Source of the DNA: Closterium sp. NIES-65
Lineage: Eukaryota > Streptophyta > Zygnematophyceae > Desmidiales > Closteriaceae
Direction: 5' to 3'
Length of the DNA stretch: 64,000 bases
Assembly (NCBI GenBank): GCA_948144175.1
Contig: CANXME010002064.1
Coordinates: 62,001-126,000 of the forward strand
In this document: positions 22,001 to 32,834 of the stretch, in pieces
How positions within the stretch are numbered: the first letter of the stretch is position 1
Layout of the letters: each line of letters starts with the position of its first letter
Position numbers and translations under genes: made by a program
The notes under the pieces: generated by a model
What the model was told of the DNA's origin: nothing
What the model saw: only the letters and a program-made list of their open reading frames with translations
The model's database searches: none

Positions 22001-24902
22001 TAGACCCCCTCCCCCCTCAGGGTCCTGCCCCTTCAGGTGTGTCCCAGGTAGACGCGGTCGAGCCTGTCGAGGTCACTGGTGACTCTGGTGCTGCTGGGGG
22101 TGCTGAGCCTGGGGGTGCTGAGCCTGGGGGTGCGGAGTCTGGGGGTGCTGAGCCTGGGGGTGCTGAGCCTGGGGGTGCTGAGCCTGGGGGTGCGGAGTCT
22201 GGGGGTGGTGAGCCTGGGGGTGCTGAGCCTGGGGGTGCTGAGCCTGGGGGTGCTGTGCCTGGGGGTGCTGTGCCTGGAGGTGCTTCGTCTCGCCGTGAGC
22301 CACTCTCCCCACAGGAGTTGCATGAGTGGTTTGCCAGGCGCTGGAGGTGTGCTGCTGGTGCTGGAGGTTCTTCGCCTGCGGAGGGTGCCACTGCCGCGGG
22401 TCCCGGAGGTGCTCGTCTTGGGAGTACTGGAGCTGCTGGGTCTGAGGTTTCTCCTGGAGCTGGTGCTGCTGAGGGTGTTGGCACTGGGACTGCCGCTGGC
22501 GGTCCGCCTGACAGTGCTCCTGGTGGTGCTGCTGGAGGTTCTGGAGCTACTGGAGGTGCTGCTGGAGGTGCTGCTGGAGCGGGTACTCCTGCTGGGGGTA
22601 CTAGTACTGTCCCTGCTGTTTCTGGCGTCGCCGCGCGGCCCCGACCGTACTTCGTTCCGCTCCTGCAACAGGTTCTTGGTCTTACACCTTCTCCTGGTCC
22701 TCCTCCTCCTCCCTTAGAGGGTCCGCGGCCTGTCCAGTCACAGCCACCGCTACAGCCTGCCTCCCCTTTGCCTGCTCCTTCTCCCTACGCTGGTCCGACT
22801 GGAGGTCTTACTGAGCGTCGTGAGCCTGCGTCTCGTCCTGCGTCGCCTGTTCGTACTGCGCGCGCTAGTGGTCGCGGGTCGCGTCAGCGTCCTCCTCCTG
22901 TCCCTGGCACGCACCGGATGTCACTGCGTCCGTCCACTGCTCCTCTACGTCCCCTTTGCCTTCTCCTCCTGCTTCCTCTCTTCCTGCTCTTGCCGACCCG
23001 GAGTCGGACTCTCTTCGTGCTGCGAGTCCTACTGTCACGCGTCTCCTTGCTACTGCTGTCACTGACCCTTCCTTCGAGTCGTCTGCTGCGTCTGCCCTTG
23101 TCACTGAGCTTGTCGACTTTGCTGCGCGCTGTCGTCTAGACTACGCTGCCAGTCTTGTCGCTGAGTCTGAGTCTGCCTGTCCTCCGTCCGTCGGGGGTGA
23201 GTGTGCCCTTGGCACGGACGTCCTTGAGGACAGGCAGGAGGAGTTCCAGTGTCTGGCCGCCGCTTCACCTCATCTCGCGTCTGTACTGCTAGCCCCTGAG
23301 GGAGACCCGGATGCACCAGACATCCCGACTCCGCGCTCTTACGCGGAGGCGATAGAGGGTCCCTACTCCTCTCAGTAGCAGGCAGCTATGGATGCAGAGA
23401 TGGCTTCCTGGAAGTCCACAGGCACCTACGTTGCCGCTTTTCCCCCTCCTGGGGCGAACATAGTCAGTGGCATGTGGATTTTCAGGGTGAAGCGGCCGCC
23501 GGGTTCTCCGCCTGTCTTCAAGGCGCGTTACGTGGCTCGTGGCTTCAGTCAGCGGCAGGGGGTTGACTACTTTCAGACCTTCTCCCCCACCCCGAAGATG
23601 ACCACTCTTCGGGTTCTACTGCACGTTGCTGCTCACCGTGACTACGAGCTCCACTCTCTCGACTTCAGCACCGCTTTCTTGCAGGGCAGCCTGCACGAGG
23701 AGATCTGGCTGCGTCGCCCACCTGGCTTCACTGGGTCTTTCCCTCCTGGTACCCAGTGGAGTCTCCGGCGTCCAGTCTACGGTCTCCGCCAGGCGCCACG
23801 TGAGTGGCACGACACACTGAGGACTACGCTCGCGGCACTTGGGTTTGCTCCTTCTACTGCCGACCCGTCGCTGTTTCTGCGCACCGACACCTCGCTGCCG
23901 CCGTTCTACATCCTCGTGTACGTCGACAACTTGGTCTTTGCCACAGCTGACACTGCTGGACTCGCCTATGTGAAGTCCGAGCTGCAGAAGAGACACACGT
24001 GCACTGACCTGGGTGAACTGCGTAGCTACCTTGGCTTGCAGATCACCCGGGACAGAGCACGCCGCACCATTACCCTGACTCAGTCACACATGGTGCAGCA
24101 GGTCCTTCAGCGCTTCGGCTTCACGTACTCCTCGCCTCAGGCCACTCCTCTGCCTACTCGCCACTCGCTCTCAGCTCTGCCTTCGGATGAGTCCGTAGAG
24201 TCGAGTGGCCCGTTTGCAGAGCTTGTTGGCTGCCTCATGTACCTGATGACCTGCACACGACCTGACCTTGCATACCCTCTTAGCATTCTTGCACGCTATG
24301 TTGCTCCTGGGAGACACCGACCAGAGCACATGGCTGCAGCGAAGAGGGTGTTGCGCTACTTGTGCAGTACATCGGGCATGGGGCTAGTGCTTGGAGGGCG
24401 CAGTCCAGTGGTCCTCACTGGGCACGCAGACGCTTCTTGGGCTGACGACCAGGCTACGCAGCGGTCGTCACAGGGTTACACCTTCAGCCTTGGTTCCGGC
24501 TCTGTTTCGTGGCGGGCTACCCGCTCGTCTTCTGTTCTCGGCTCCAGTTGTGAGGCTGAGATCTACGCTGGGGCTATGGCTGCACAGGAGCTTCGCAAGC
24601 TCACCTACCTGCTGACCGACCTTGGAGAGCAGCCTCGTTCTCCTCCAGTCCTGTACGTAGACAACAAGGCCATGCTGGCCTTGTGTCGAGAGCAGCGACT
24701 GGAGCACAGAACGAAGCACATTGCTCTCCGCTACTTTCTTGCTCGTGAGCTACAGCAGCGTGGACAGTTGCGACTTGCGTACGTGGCCTCTGAGGCCAAC
24801 ACTGCTGATGTCTTCACCAAGGCACTTGCGCCTTGTGATCATCAGCGTTGTTGCACGCAGTTGGGTCTTGTGCCTGTCTTGCCTCACTTGCTCTCCTCTT
24901 GA
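19003..24902 (+). pseudogene. copia B Gag-Pol polyprotein (one frameshift, one stop, mutated RT)
   Basis: Start chosen at ATG 19003 (MATPTVLAFDAEGRAIDF), matching copia E at 51211. Order: Gag, Gly-rich tract (about 19790-20030), a Gln run, LREWYLQR, a C-X13-C-X3-H knuckle whose last Cys is Phe, protease (TLDSGASRSFF, about 20570), integrase (MDVWGP, HSDRGGEF, NGIAERR), a PGGAE-repeat linker (about 22090-22280), RT and RNase H. Damage: one G missing after 22950; TAG at 23376-23378 in place of Trp; and the RT catalytic YVDD reads YVDN (AAC at 23928-23930). The RT would be expected to be inactive even without the breaks. Confidence 0.92.
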
Positions 24903-25114
24903 CCTTGCTTGTACCTTCGCCTATATATACTCTTGCTCTTGCTTACTTGACTCTTGTATATCTCTATATATGATCTTGCATGTGAACTGGCCTTCTGGCC
25001 TTTGAACTTGTGCTCGGAATGCGTGGTGACTTTGTGATCCACCCTGAGCTTTGCTTTGCTTTGCTTGACTGGTCTTGTGACCCCTTGTTCTCCCCCACTT
25101 TGCCTATGGGGGTG

Positions 25115-25247
25115 TGTCAGAACATATAGCTTACTTGTTTCTATAGGCTATAGTGGGGTATCCCATAGGGGGTACAACCCAAATTAGGGTTTCCTATTTG
25201 TACTCACTTCGTTCATAGTCATTTCATTTCTCGTTCATATCTTCTCA
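25115..25247 (+). repeat. 3' LTR of copia B
   Basis: Follows CTATGGGGGTG, ends TCTTCTCA, and is followed by the second GTTTG copy and the resumed copia A integrase frame. Confidence 0.93.
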
Positions 25248-25252
25248 GTTTG

Positions 25253-28200
25253 TCCGCGACTTGTCTGCGGACAAGCTGTCCCCTCGTGCTGCTCCCTGCG
25301 TCTTCCTGGGTTTCCCCCCTGACGCGCCAGGGTGGCAGTTCTACCACCCCACCTCTCGCCGTGTTCTGTCCTCCCAGGACGTCACATTCGACGAGTCGGT
25401 CCCCTATTACCGTCTCTTCCCCTACCGCACTCCGTCCCTCCCCCCGCCACCGCTCTTCCTTGTGCCAGGTCCCCCCCCCGTAGCCCCCTCCCCCCTCAGG
25501 GTCCTGCCCCTTCAGGTGTGTCCCAGGTAGACGGTGTTGAGCCTGTCGAGGTCGTTGGTGACTCTGGTGCTGTTGAGGGTGCTAAGCCTGGGGGTGCTGA
25601 CTCTGGGGGTGCGGAGCGTGTGGGTGCTACGCCTGGGGGTGCTGAGCCTGGGGGTGCTGAGCCTGGGGGTGCTGAGCCTGGGAGTGCTGAGCCTGGGGGT
25701 GCTGAGCCTAGGGGTGCTACGCCTGGGGGTGCTACGCTTGGAGGTGCTGAGCCTGGAGGTGCTGAGCCTGAGGGAGCTGGGCATGCTCGTGTGGCGTTTG
25801 GCGGTGCTGTGCCTGGCAGTTCTCCGGGTGCTTCGTCTCGCCGGGAGCCACTCCCTCCACAGGAGCTGCGTGAGTGGTTTGCCCGGCGCTGGAGGCGAGC
25901 TGCTGGAGCTGGAGGTGCTGCGGGTACTGGAGGTTCTGCTGCTGCTAGGGGTGCTGGTGCCGCGGGTCCCGGAGGTGCTCGTACTGGGAGTACTGGAGCA
26001 GCTGGGCCTGCGGGTACTTCTGGAGTTGGAGCTGCTGCGGGTGTTGGTGCGGAGGCTACTCCTGTCGGTCCTAGAGGCGGTCCTGCTGGGGGTGCTACTG
26101 GTGCTGCTGCAGGTAGTGGAGCTGGAGGTGCTGCTGGTACTGGTGCTGTCCCTGCTGTGTCTGGAGTCGTCGCGCGGCCTCGGCTGTACTTCGTTCCGCT
26201 CCTTCAGCAGGTTCTTGGTCTCCCGCCTTCTACTGGCCCTCCTCCTCCCTTAGAGTGTCCACAGCCTGTCCCGTCACAGTTACAGTTCCAGCTGGCCTCC
26301 CCACTGCCTGCTCCTTCTCCCTACACTGGTCCTACTGGAGGTCTTGCTGAGCGTCGTGAGCCTGCGTCTCGCCCTGCATCGCCTGTCCGTGCTGCTCGCA
26401 CTAGTGGTCGCGGTTCGCGTCAGCGTCCTCCTCCTGTCCCTGGCACGCACCGGATGTCTCTGCGTCCGTCCACTGCTCCTCTGCGTGCCCCTTTACCTTC
26501 TCCTCCTGAGTCTTCTCTTCCTGCTCTTGCCGAACCAGAGTCGGACTCTCTTCGTGCTGCCAGTCCTACTGTCACGCGTCTCCTTGCGACTGTTGTCACT
26601 GACCCTTCCTTTGAGTCCACTGCTGCGTCTGCCCTAGTTGCTGAGCTCGTCGACTTTGCTGCTCGCTGTCGCCTAGACTACGCCGCCAGTCTTGTTGCTG
26701 AGTCTGAGTCTGTCTGTCCTCCGTCCGTCGGGGGTGAGTGTGCCCTTGGCACGGACGTCCTTGAGGACAGGCAGGAGGAGTTCCAGTGTCTGGCTGCTGC
26801 TTCACCTCATCTCGTGTCCGTACTGCTTACCCCTGAGGGAGACCCGGATGCACTTGACATCCCGACTCCGCGCTCTTACGCGGAGGCGATAGAGGGTCCC
26901 TACTCCTCTCAGTGGCAGGCAGCTATGGACGCAGAGATGGCTTCGTGGAAGTCCACAGGCACCTACGTTGACGAGGTTCCCCTGCCTGGGGCGAACATCG
27001 TCAGTGGCATGTGGATTTTCAGGGTGAAGCGGCCGCCGGGTTCTCCGCCTGTCTTCAAGGCGCGTTACGTGGCTCGTGGCTTCAGTCAACGGCAGGGAGT
27101 TGACTACTTTCAGACCTTCTCTCCCACCCCGAAGATGACCACTCTTCGGGTACTGCTGCACATAGTTGCTCACCGTGACTACGAGCTTCACTCTCTTGAC
27201 TTCAGCACAGCTTTCTTGCAAGGCAGCCTGCACGAGGAGATCTGGCTGCGCCGCCCACCAGGCTTCACTGGGTCTTTTGCTCCTGGCACCCAGTGGAGCC
27301 TCCGGCGGCCAGTCTACGGTCTACGCCAGACACCGCGTGAGTGGCACGACACACTGAGGACTACATTTGCGGCTCTTTGGTTTTCTCCCTCTACTGCCGA
27401 CCCGTCGCTGTTTCTACGCACCGACACTTCTTTGCCGCCGTTCTACATCCTCGTGTACGTCGACGACTTGGTCTTTGCCACTGCTGACACTGCTGGACTC
27501 GCCCACGTGAAGTCCGAGCTGCAGAAGAGACACACGTGCACAGACCTGGGTGAACTGTGCAGCTACCTTGGCTTGCAGATCACCCGGGACAGAGCACGCT
27601 GCACCATTACCCTGACTCAGTCACACATGGTGCAGCAGGTCCTTCAGCGCTTCGGCTTCACGTACTCCTCGCCTCAGGCCACTCCTCTGCCTACTCGCCA
27701 CTCGCTCTCAGCTCTGCCTTCGGATGAGTCCGTAGAGTCGAGTGGCCCGTACCCAGAGCTTGTTGGCTGCCTCATGTACCTGATGACCTGCACTCGACCT
27801 GACCTTGCATACCCTCTTAGCATTCTCGCTCGCTATGTTGCTCCTGGGAGACACAGACCGGAGCACATGGCTGCAGCGAAGAGGGTGTTGCGCTACTTGT
27901 GCAGTACGTCAGGCATGGGGCTTATGCTTGGAGGGCAGAGTCCAGTGGTCCTCACTGGGCACGCAGACGCTTCTTGGGACCAGGCTACGCAGCGGTCGTC
28001 ACAGGGTTACACCTTCAGCCTTGGTTCCGGCTCTGTTTCGTGGCGGGCTACCCGCTCGTCTTCTGTTCTCGGCTCCAGTTGTGAGGCTGAGATCTACGCC
28101 GGGGCCATGGCTGCACACGAGCTTTGCTGGCTCACCTACCTGCTGACTGACCTCGGAGAGCCGCCTCGTTCTCCTCCAGTGTTGTACGTAGACAACAAGG

Positions 28201-28433
28201 CCATGCTGGCCTTGTGTCGAGAGCAGAGACTGGAGCACAAAACGAAGCACATTGCTCTCCGCTACTTCCTTGCTCGTGAGCTGCAGCAGCGTGGTCAGCT
28301 GCGCCTTGCGTACGTGGCCTCTGAGGCCAACACTGCTGATATCTTCACCAAGGCGCTTGCGCCTTGTGATCATCAGCGCTTCTGTACTCAGCTGGGTCTT
28401 GTGCCTGCCTTGCCTCACTTGCTCACCTCTTGA
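25253..28433 (+). pseudogene. copia A integrase end, linker, RT and RNase H
   Basis: Resumes the integrase C-terminal region (LSADKLSPRAAPCVFLGF) cut at 17891. A one-base loss near 25485 (an A missing after GTAG compared with copia B) shifts the frame. The long frame to 28433 then carries the PGGAE-type linker, RT with intact VYVDDLVFATAD (about 27455) and RNase H (GHADASW, lacking AD as in copia P1; SCEAEIYA; YVDNK), ending TGA 28431-28433. A T-rich tail and polypurine tract lead to the 3' LTR. Confidence 0.9.
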
Positions 28434-28647
28434 CCTTGCTTGTACTGTTACATATATATATACACCTGCTCTTGCTTGTCTAGCCTTTTATATATATATG
28501 TACTCCTGCATGTGAACTAGCCTTGTGGCCTTGACCTTGTGCTCGGAATGTGTGGTAACTTTGTGATCCACCTTGAGCTTGCTTTGCTTTGCTTTGCTTG
28601 ACTGGTCTTGTGACCCCTTGTACTCCCCCACTTTGCCTATGGGAGTG

Positions 28648-28776
28648 TGTCAGAGCATTATAGCTTATGCTTTTGTGTAGGCTGTAGTGGGGTAGCCTAT
28701 ATGGGGTACAACCCAATTAGGGTTAGCACTTGTACCCAACTCTTTCATAGTGCATTCATTCTCGTTCACTTTCACA
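28648..28776 (+). repeat. 3' LTR of copia A
   Basis: Starts TGTCAGAGCATTATAGC after GGGAGTG, ends TTTCACA, and is followed by the duplicated GCGGC (28777-28781). Confidence 0.92.
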
Positions 28777-28866
28777 GCGGCCCGATCCTGCACATGAACC
28801 ATGTGACGCCGATATAAAACATCGAAGTCCAACATGACGTCAACGACAACGCAGCATCGCACTTTC

Positions 28867-29798
28867 TCAAGTCGTGATTATAGGTAGCACGGCGATGTCG
28901 GCGTCGAACACCGACTCAAAACAGGTGAGGTCGTTCTTCTTAATCGCCTCGCGAAGACGGCTGCACCCTATGATCCACGGCTTCAAGTCCATCGGAGCTT
29001 CGCGAATCCACATGTACCTGCAGTCAACGAACTCGTGGGGACATGTGGCATCGGTTCAGGATTGCGAACTCGATGCCGGCGAAAGTAGATAGGATAGCGG
29101 CCTTGAACGCCGACATGGACGCTCTCACGACAAATCTAGGCGTGAAAACCTTTCGTTGACCGAAATCCTATCGACCGGTAGTAACTAATTCTGCAACGTT
29201 GAGTCGGCCTGTAGTTACTAAATCGGCGGAACAATGAGGTTACTAGGTCGGCGGGAAAAAGAGACACGGACGCCGTCGCTTACTCGCACGCCGAATTAGT
29301 AACGCGCTCCAAATAATATCCTATAGGTCGTCGGGATAAAAAATGACCGCTGGTTCTATGCGGCGAAAATGGCCGGGGGAATTCGTCGGCTGAGCTATAT
29401 CATGCTGTACTAAGTCCGCGGAACAGTGAAGTTACTAGGTCGGCAGGAAATGGACATGGACACCGTCGCTAACTCGCACACCGGATTAGTAACTCGTTCT
29501 AACGAATAACATCATCTAGGTCGGCGGGGCGGCGGGTTAAAAAAGAGCTACTAAGTTGACGGAAAGCAAAAGTGGACAAGGGTTCCGCCTTGACTGAAGG
29601 AGGGACTCACTTGAGCGCAAGTGCGAAGCAAGGCTCGTTGAAGTATTTTTTCGTGGCGCGCAGCACGGCGAAGTCCTTCTCGTCAAAAGAGAAGGTGAGG
29701 CCACGGCCCATGTTGAAGTACAAGGGGAAGTCCGCCGAGGACGGCGTCGGCGTTGCGGCGCCCGGCGTCGGGTGAGCGGCGCCACTATCCAACTCCAT
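28867..29798 (-). CDS. possible two-exon gene of unknown function (112 aa)
   Basis: Not recognised. Exon 1 (29798-29611) begins with ATG and encodes MELDSGAAHPTPG through a segment with FSFDEKDFAVLRATKKYF. It ends at a good donor, CTCAA|GTGAGT. Exon 2 (29017-28867) follows an acceptor TTGACTGCAG and codes for YMWIREAPMDLKPWIIG, SRLREAIKKNDL and a TGA at 28869-28867. The split codon phases agree (AA + G gives Lys) and the joined text has even, charged, protein-like composition with no stops. LREAIKKNDL vaguely recalls an ankyrin-type helix, but I do not claim it. Copia A sits about 90 bases past the stop codon. It could also be an old element relic. Confidence 0.4.
29215..29500. repeat. diverged tandem duplication, about 195-bp spacing
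   Basis: The text GTTACTAGGTCGGCGGG, then a short spacer and CACCGTCGCT-like text followed by CTCGCACRCCG and ATTAGTAAC, occurs near 29237 and again, altered, near 29432. It lies inside the proposed intron of the minus-strand gene. I see no coding signal. Confidence 0.55.
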
Positions 29799-30841
29799 GA
29801 TTGCAAAGGCACGACACTACCGGCGACCAAAAGGCACGACACTACAGGCTATCTAGCAGCAGCAGGACGGAGGAAGGCGAAGAGGTGAGAAATGTGAAAG
29901 GCGAAATGAGAAGAGCAAAATGAGGCGTCGGTCACTCCGTCCACAAAGATAAGGCACGACGGACGCAGACCAAGGCGGTGGCCAAAACCGGCTCGGAGGC
30001 CGAAGTGGCTCGGCACGATGAGCAGCAACCTCGTTCAATCGCACGCTCGTCGGACGCAGGGCCACATCGGCCCCATCACGTCCGCTCGCGTGGGTAGGCG
30101 TGGGGTCTGGTGGCATGCAGCGTCGTCCCTGGGCAGACACGTGTCCACACTGCCAGCGGGTCGCGAATTGGCCGAGGGTCCCGAGGGGAGCATCAGTATT
30201 TCACCGGGCCCTCGCCTGCCCGTAGGGGCAGCGCGAGAGGGTTACTAGGTCGTCGAGGGCAGGGCCACGGCGAGGGCTGCCTTCGCCCTAGGGTTACTTC
30301 CCCTCGCGCGAGGTGGAGCGAGTTCGCCGCCCCCACCCGGTAACGTGGGGTGCTGTTCAATTACGCAGGGGGGTTGAGGGGCGGCGGGCGTGCGCTCGGC
30401 CCAGCCCTGGGCCAGCCTGGCGAGCAGGCACGCGCGGCAGTTTCCCGCCTCGGCGGTGCTGGGCCCGTCGACCTCGTACGTCGTCCCTGGCAAACTGGGC
30501 CGCCGGAACTCTGTCGGATGAGCTATTCAGTATTGGTGCTTGGTCGCGGTTCCCCGAGTTGCACTATAGATTAGCATGGTTGCAGTGCGGTGACAACGAG
30601 TCGATCACAGCAATTGGCTGCTGCCACCCCAACCTCCCCCCCCTTCCCCCCACAGATGTCGGCGCACCAACACGCTGTGTGGCAGAGCAACTGGACTGGA
30701 CCTTTCTCCAAGGCATACAGTACAGTACAGTAAGGGAAGGGGCTGGCTGGCAAGTTGCAACGTGAAACACCTTTCATCGTATGTAATAATTAGTACCCAC
30801 CACCCGCTTGTCCATGCCTAACTAAACGACCTTTTTAAAGA
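29799..30841. other. GC-rich intergenic stretch, no recognised gene
   Basis: Rich in CpG from about 29980 to 30500, then more mixed. Open frames of up to 150 codons exist (for example 30313-30765 on the plus strand), but their composition follows the GC content and no motif is recognisable. It could hold the promoter of the minus-strand candidate at 29798. Confidence 0.4.
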
Positions 30842-31133
30842 GTACACCTTTTTTTGCGCTACACTGACAATGAGATTCACAGGCTATAGTGTGTACTGTT
30901 GCTTGGAACGTAGCGGTCTCGTGCTTGCAGCCGAACTGCAGGTAGTGACGGGCAAATGGACTCCTGGTGAACGGTACACAACGGTTTTTAAAAAACAACT
31001 TGCTTTTGGGTACGGTTGAGTGCGGGCAAACGAGCTTACATCATATGTGCATGGACCATCCTGGACGCATTGATGTGTGTACATCCGATCAGTTAGTATA
31101 GCCATTGACAGTGTAGCGCGAAACAGGGTGTAC
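30842..31133. mobile_element. MITE-like element with terminal inverted repeats
   Basis: The left end (GTACACC, then TTTGCGCTACACTGACAATG at about 30853) matches the reverse complement of the right end (CATTGACAGTGTAGCGCGAA at about 31103, then GGGTGTAC to 31133), with a few mismatches over about 30 bases. AAGA stands on both sides, a possible 4-bp target duplication. The 292-bp unit has no open frame, as expected for a non-autonomous DNA transposon. It lies about 190 bases upstream of the lectin/LysM gene start. Confidence 0.55.
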
Positions 31134-31325
31134 AAGATGTGGCGATCGCCATTCTAGTAGCTTCTCGCTGGGCAGTCCCAATACGCGCGCCGCGACAGGC
31201 CAACTCGGAATGGCGACGTGTCAGTCCGGGATTTGCTCGGAAACGTCCGATGCCTCTTTCACATGCAACCGATCGCAGCGCGTAGTTTTGTCGGAAAAGT
31301 TTAATTCCGAGACCGTGTCCAGCAG

Positions 31326-31488
31326 ATGAATCGCTTCCGCATCTGTCGCCGCAGATTGCGTGTTCACGCAGGGGCCACGAGCCTTCACTGTGTCGCGAAA
31401 TTCCGACGGGTTACGTTTCTCCTCTATTTCGTAGCCTTTGTTCGTGTCGCTCGCGGTCTCGTCGACTGCTATAACCTAACGAATCCAA
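31326..31488 (+). CDS. exon 1: putative signal segment
   Basis: Encodes about 54 residues. A basic start is followed by VTFLLYFVAFVRVA, a hydrophobic stretch fitting a signal peptide or anchor, then NLTNPS with a possible N-glycosylation site. The exon ends at CCAA|GTAAGAG, phase 1, which matches the acceptor at 31880. The basic n-region is long, so the true start could be elsewhere. Confidence 0.5.
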
Positions 31489-32803
31489 GTAAGAGGCTCC
31501 GCTTCTCCCGTTCTCGGTATCACCGCCAATTAAGGTTTCGTCTCTATCATGCTAAGTACTTGTCGAGTCGTAAGCACGCCTTTAATAGAGACGAGCCACT
31601 ATGTAGCAGCCGTCCTTCTCCAGGCGTAGTTATAATTCCACATTTTACTCGTTCCTTTTGCCTCCACCCCCTTCTTCCTCCTCGCAATATAAGCCACTTT
31701 TCGGTCGTTTGCCGGTGTGCATTCCGTTCCGCTCCTCCCGATTATTCGTTCGTGCGTAGATGTTGCCGCAACGATCAGCTGAGCTGGCAAAGCTGTATCT
31801 CTAGAAGTTTCGTTTCTATCCGCTGAGCCCTGTAAATCTCCAAATATTTCATTATACCCCCACTTCTTTGGCCGTCACAGGTGAATCTTTGAATTTCCTC
31901 TCGAACCCAAGCTTCGATACAAGCTGTCTCGATACAGGATGGCGTCGCAAGAAGCTGAACGCGTCATGCGATCCGTGGCCATATTTATTCCCGTGGCGCG
32001 CGCTGGAACCTGGGGAATCGTTTTTCAGCGACGAGGTCTTCGCCACCGCAACTGGCGGCGGAAACCGCGGAACAATGCGCGCGCCAGCGGGTGCGACACT
32101 GGTAGAAGCGGTCGCGACAGCAGGAGGGGCGGCGGCGTCGCCTGCTGACATGTCAATTAAGAACGGGGTCACGGGAGTCACGGACACCCTACTGGCAGCC
32201 GACGGGTCCCGCTTTTTACCGCTGACTTCCGCTTTTTCCGCGTCGCCTAGTAGCAACGACACTTCTGATGGTAGCAATAGCAGTAGTAATGATAGTACTA
32301 GTAGCAGCGCGTTTGGCGGCCCAGGCGTGGCGCAAGCGCTGTGCGAACTCAAACCCGCGGCGCCGACCAGCAACGAGTCGCAGCAGGCGCAGCAGCAGCA
32401 GTCCCCGCGCCAGCTGTCGCTCTCGTTCTTTGCGCGCGCCAGCCTGTGCGCGGAGGGGGAGGGGGCCGGGGAAGGGGAGGCAGTGCGGCTGTTGAAGGTG
32501 CTGCTGCTGGTAGTTCCGCTGAACGCTTCTGCCGCAGCAGCAGGGGGAGGGGGAGCAGCTGGAGGAGAGGCGGGGGAGCAGGTGTGGGGGGAGTGGCGGG
32601 TGGGTGTGCCGTGTGGGGCGAGCAGTGCGAGTTTGTCCGGCGCCTTGCCTTGGTTCCAAGTGGGACCCCTCCTCTTCCCCCTCCCTGACCCCCCGAAATC
32701 CCCCTCCTCTTCTTCCTCCTCCGCCTCTTCCCCTTCCTCGTTGGTTGTGCCTCCCGGGGGAGTGGCGCTGCATTTGGTGATTCGAGGTGTGCAAGACAGC
32801 AGT

Positions 32804-32834
<31 letters not shown>

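Larger units (their letters stand above)
17892..25247 (+). mobile_element. Ty1/copia retrotransposon B, full length, nested in copia A
   Basis: Two 133-base LTRs (17892-18024 and 25115-25247) differ at about one base. They are flanked by the duplication GTTTG (17887-17891 and 25248-25252), which interrupts the integrase frame of copia A. It has a primer site (TGGAATCAGAGCAGG), a GC-rich tandem-repeat leader of about 0.96 kb, gag-pol, a tail and the polypurine tract GGGGGTG. It is younger than copia A because it sits inside it. Confidence 0.95.
2998..28776 (+). mobile_element. Ty1/copia retrotransposon A, outer element split by three nested insertions
   Basis: Two 129-base LTRs (2998-3126 and 28648-28776) differ at about two positions and are flanked by the 5-bp duplication GCGGC (2993-2997 and 28777-28781). 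This shows that the two ends belong to one insertion event. A primer-binding site (TGGTATCAGAGCA) follows the left LTR at 3127. The body is interrupted by gypsy G1, minus-strand copia D and copia B. Its surviving coding pieces are protease-integrase at 16336-17891 and the integrase end through RNase H at 25253-28433. The Gag region is missing at the D junction. Confidence 0.9.

Noticed and set aside
30313..30765. A 150-codon plus-strand open frame as a gene
   Set aside because: Composition follows the GC-rich background, there is no recognisable motif, and it overlaps equally long frames on the other strand.
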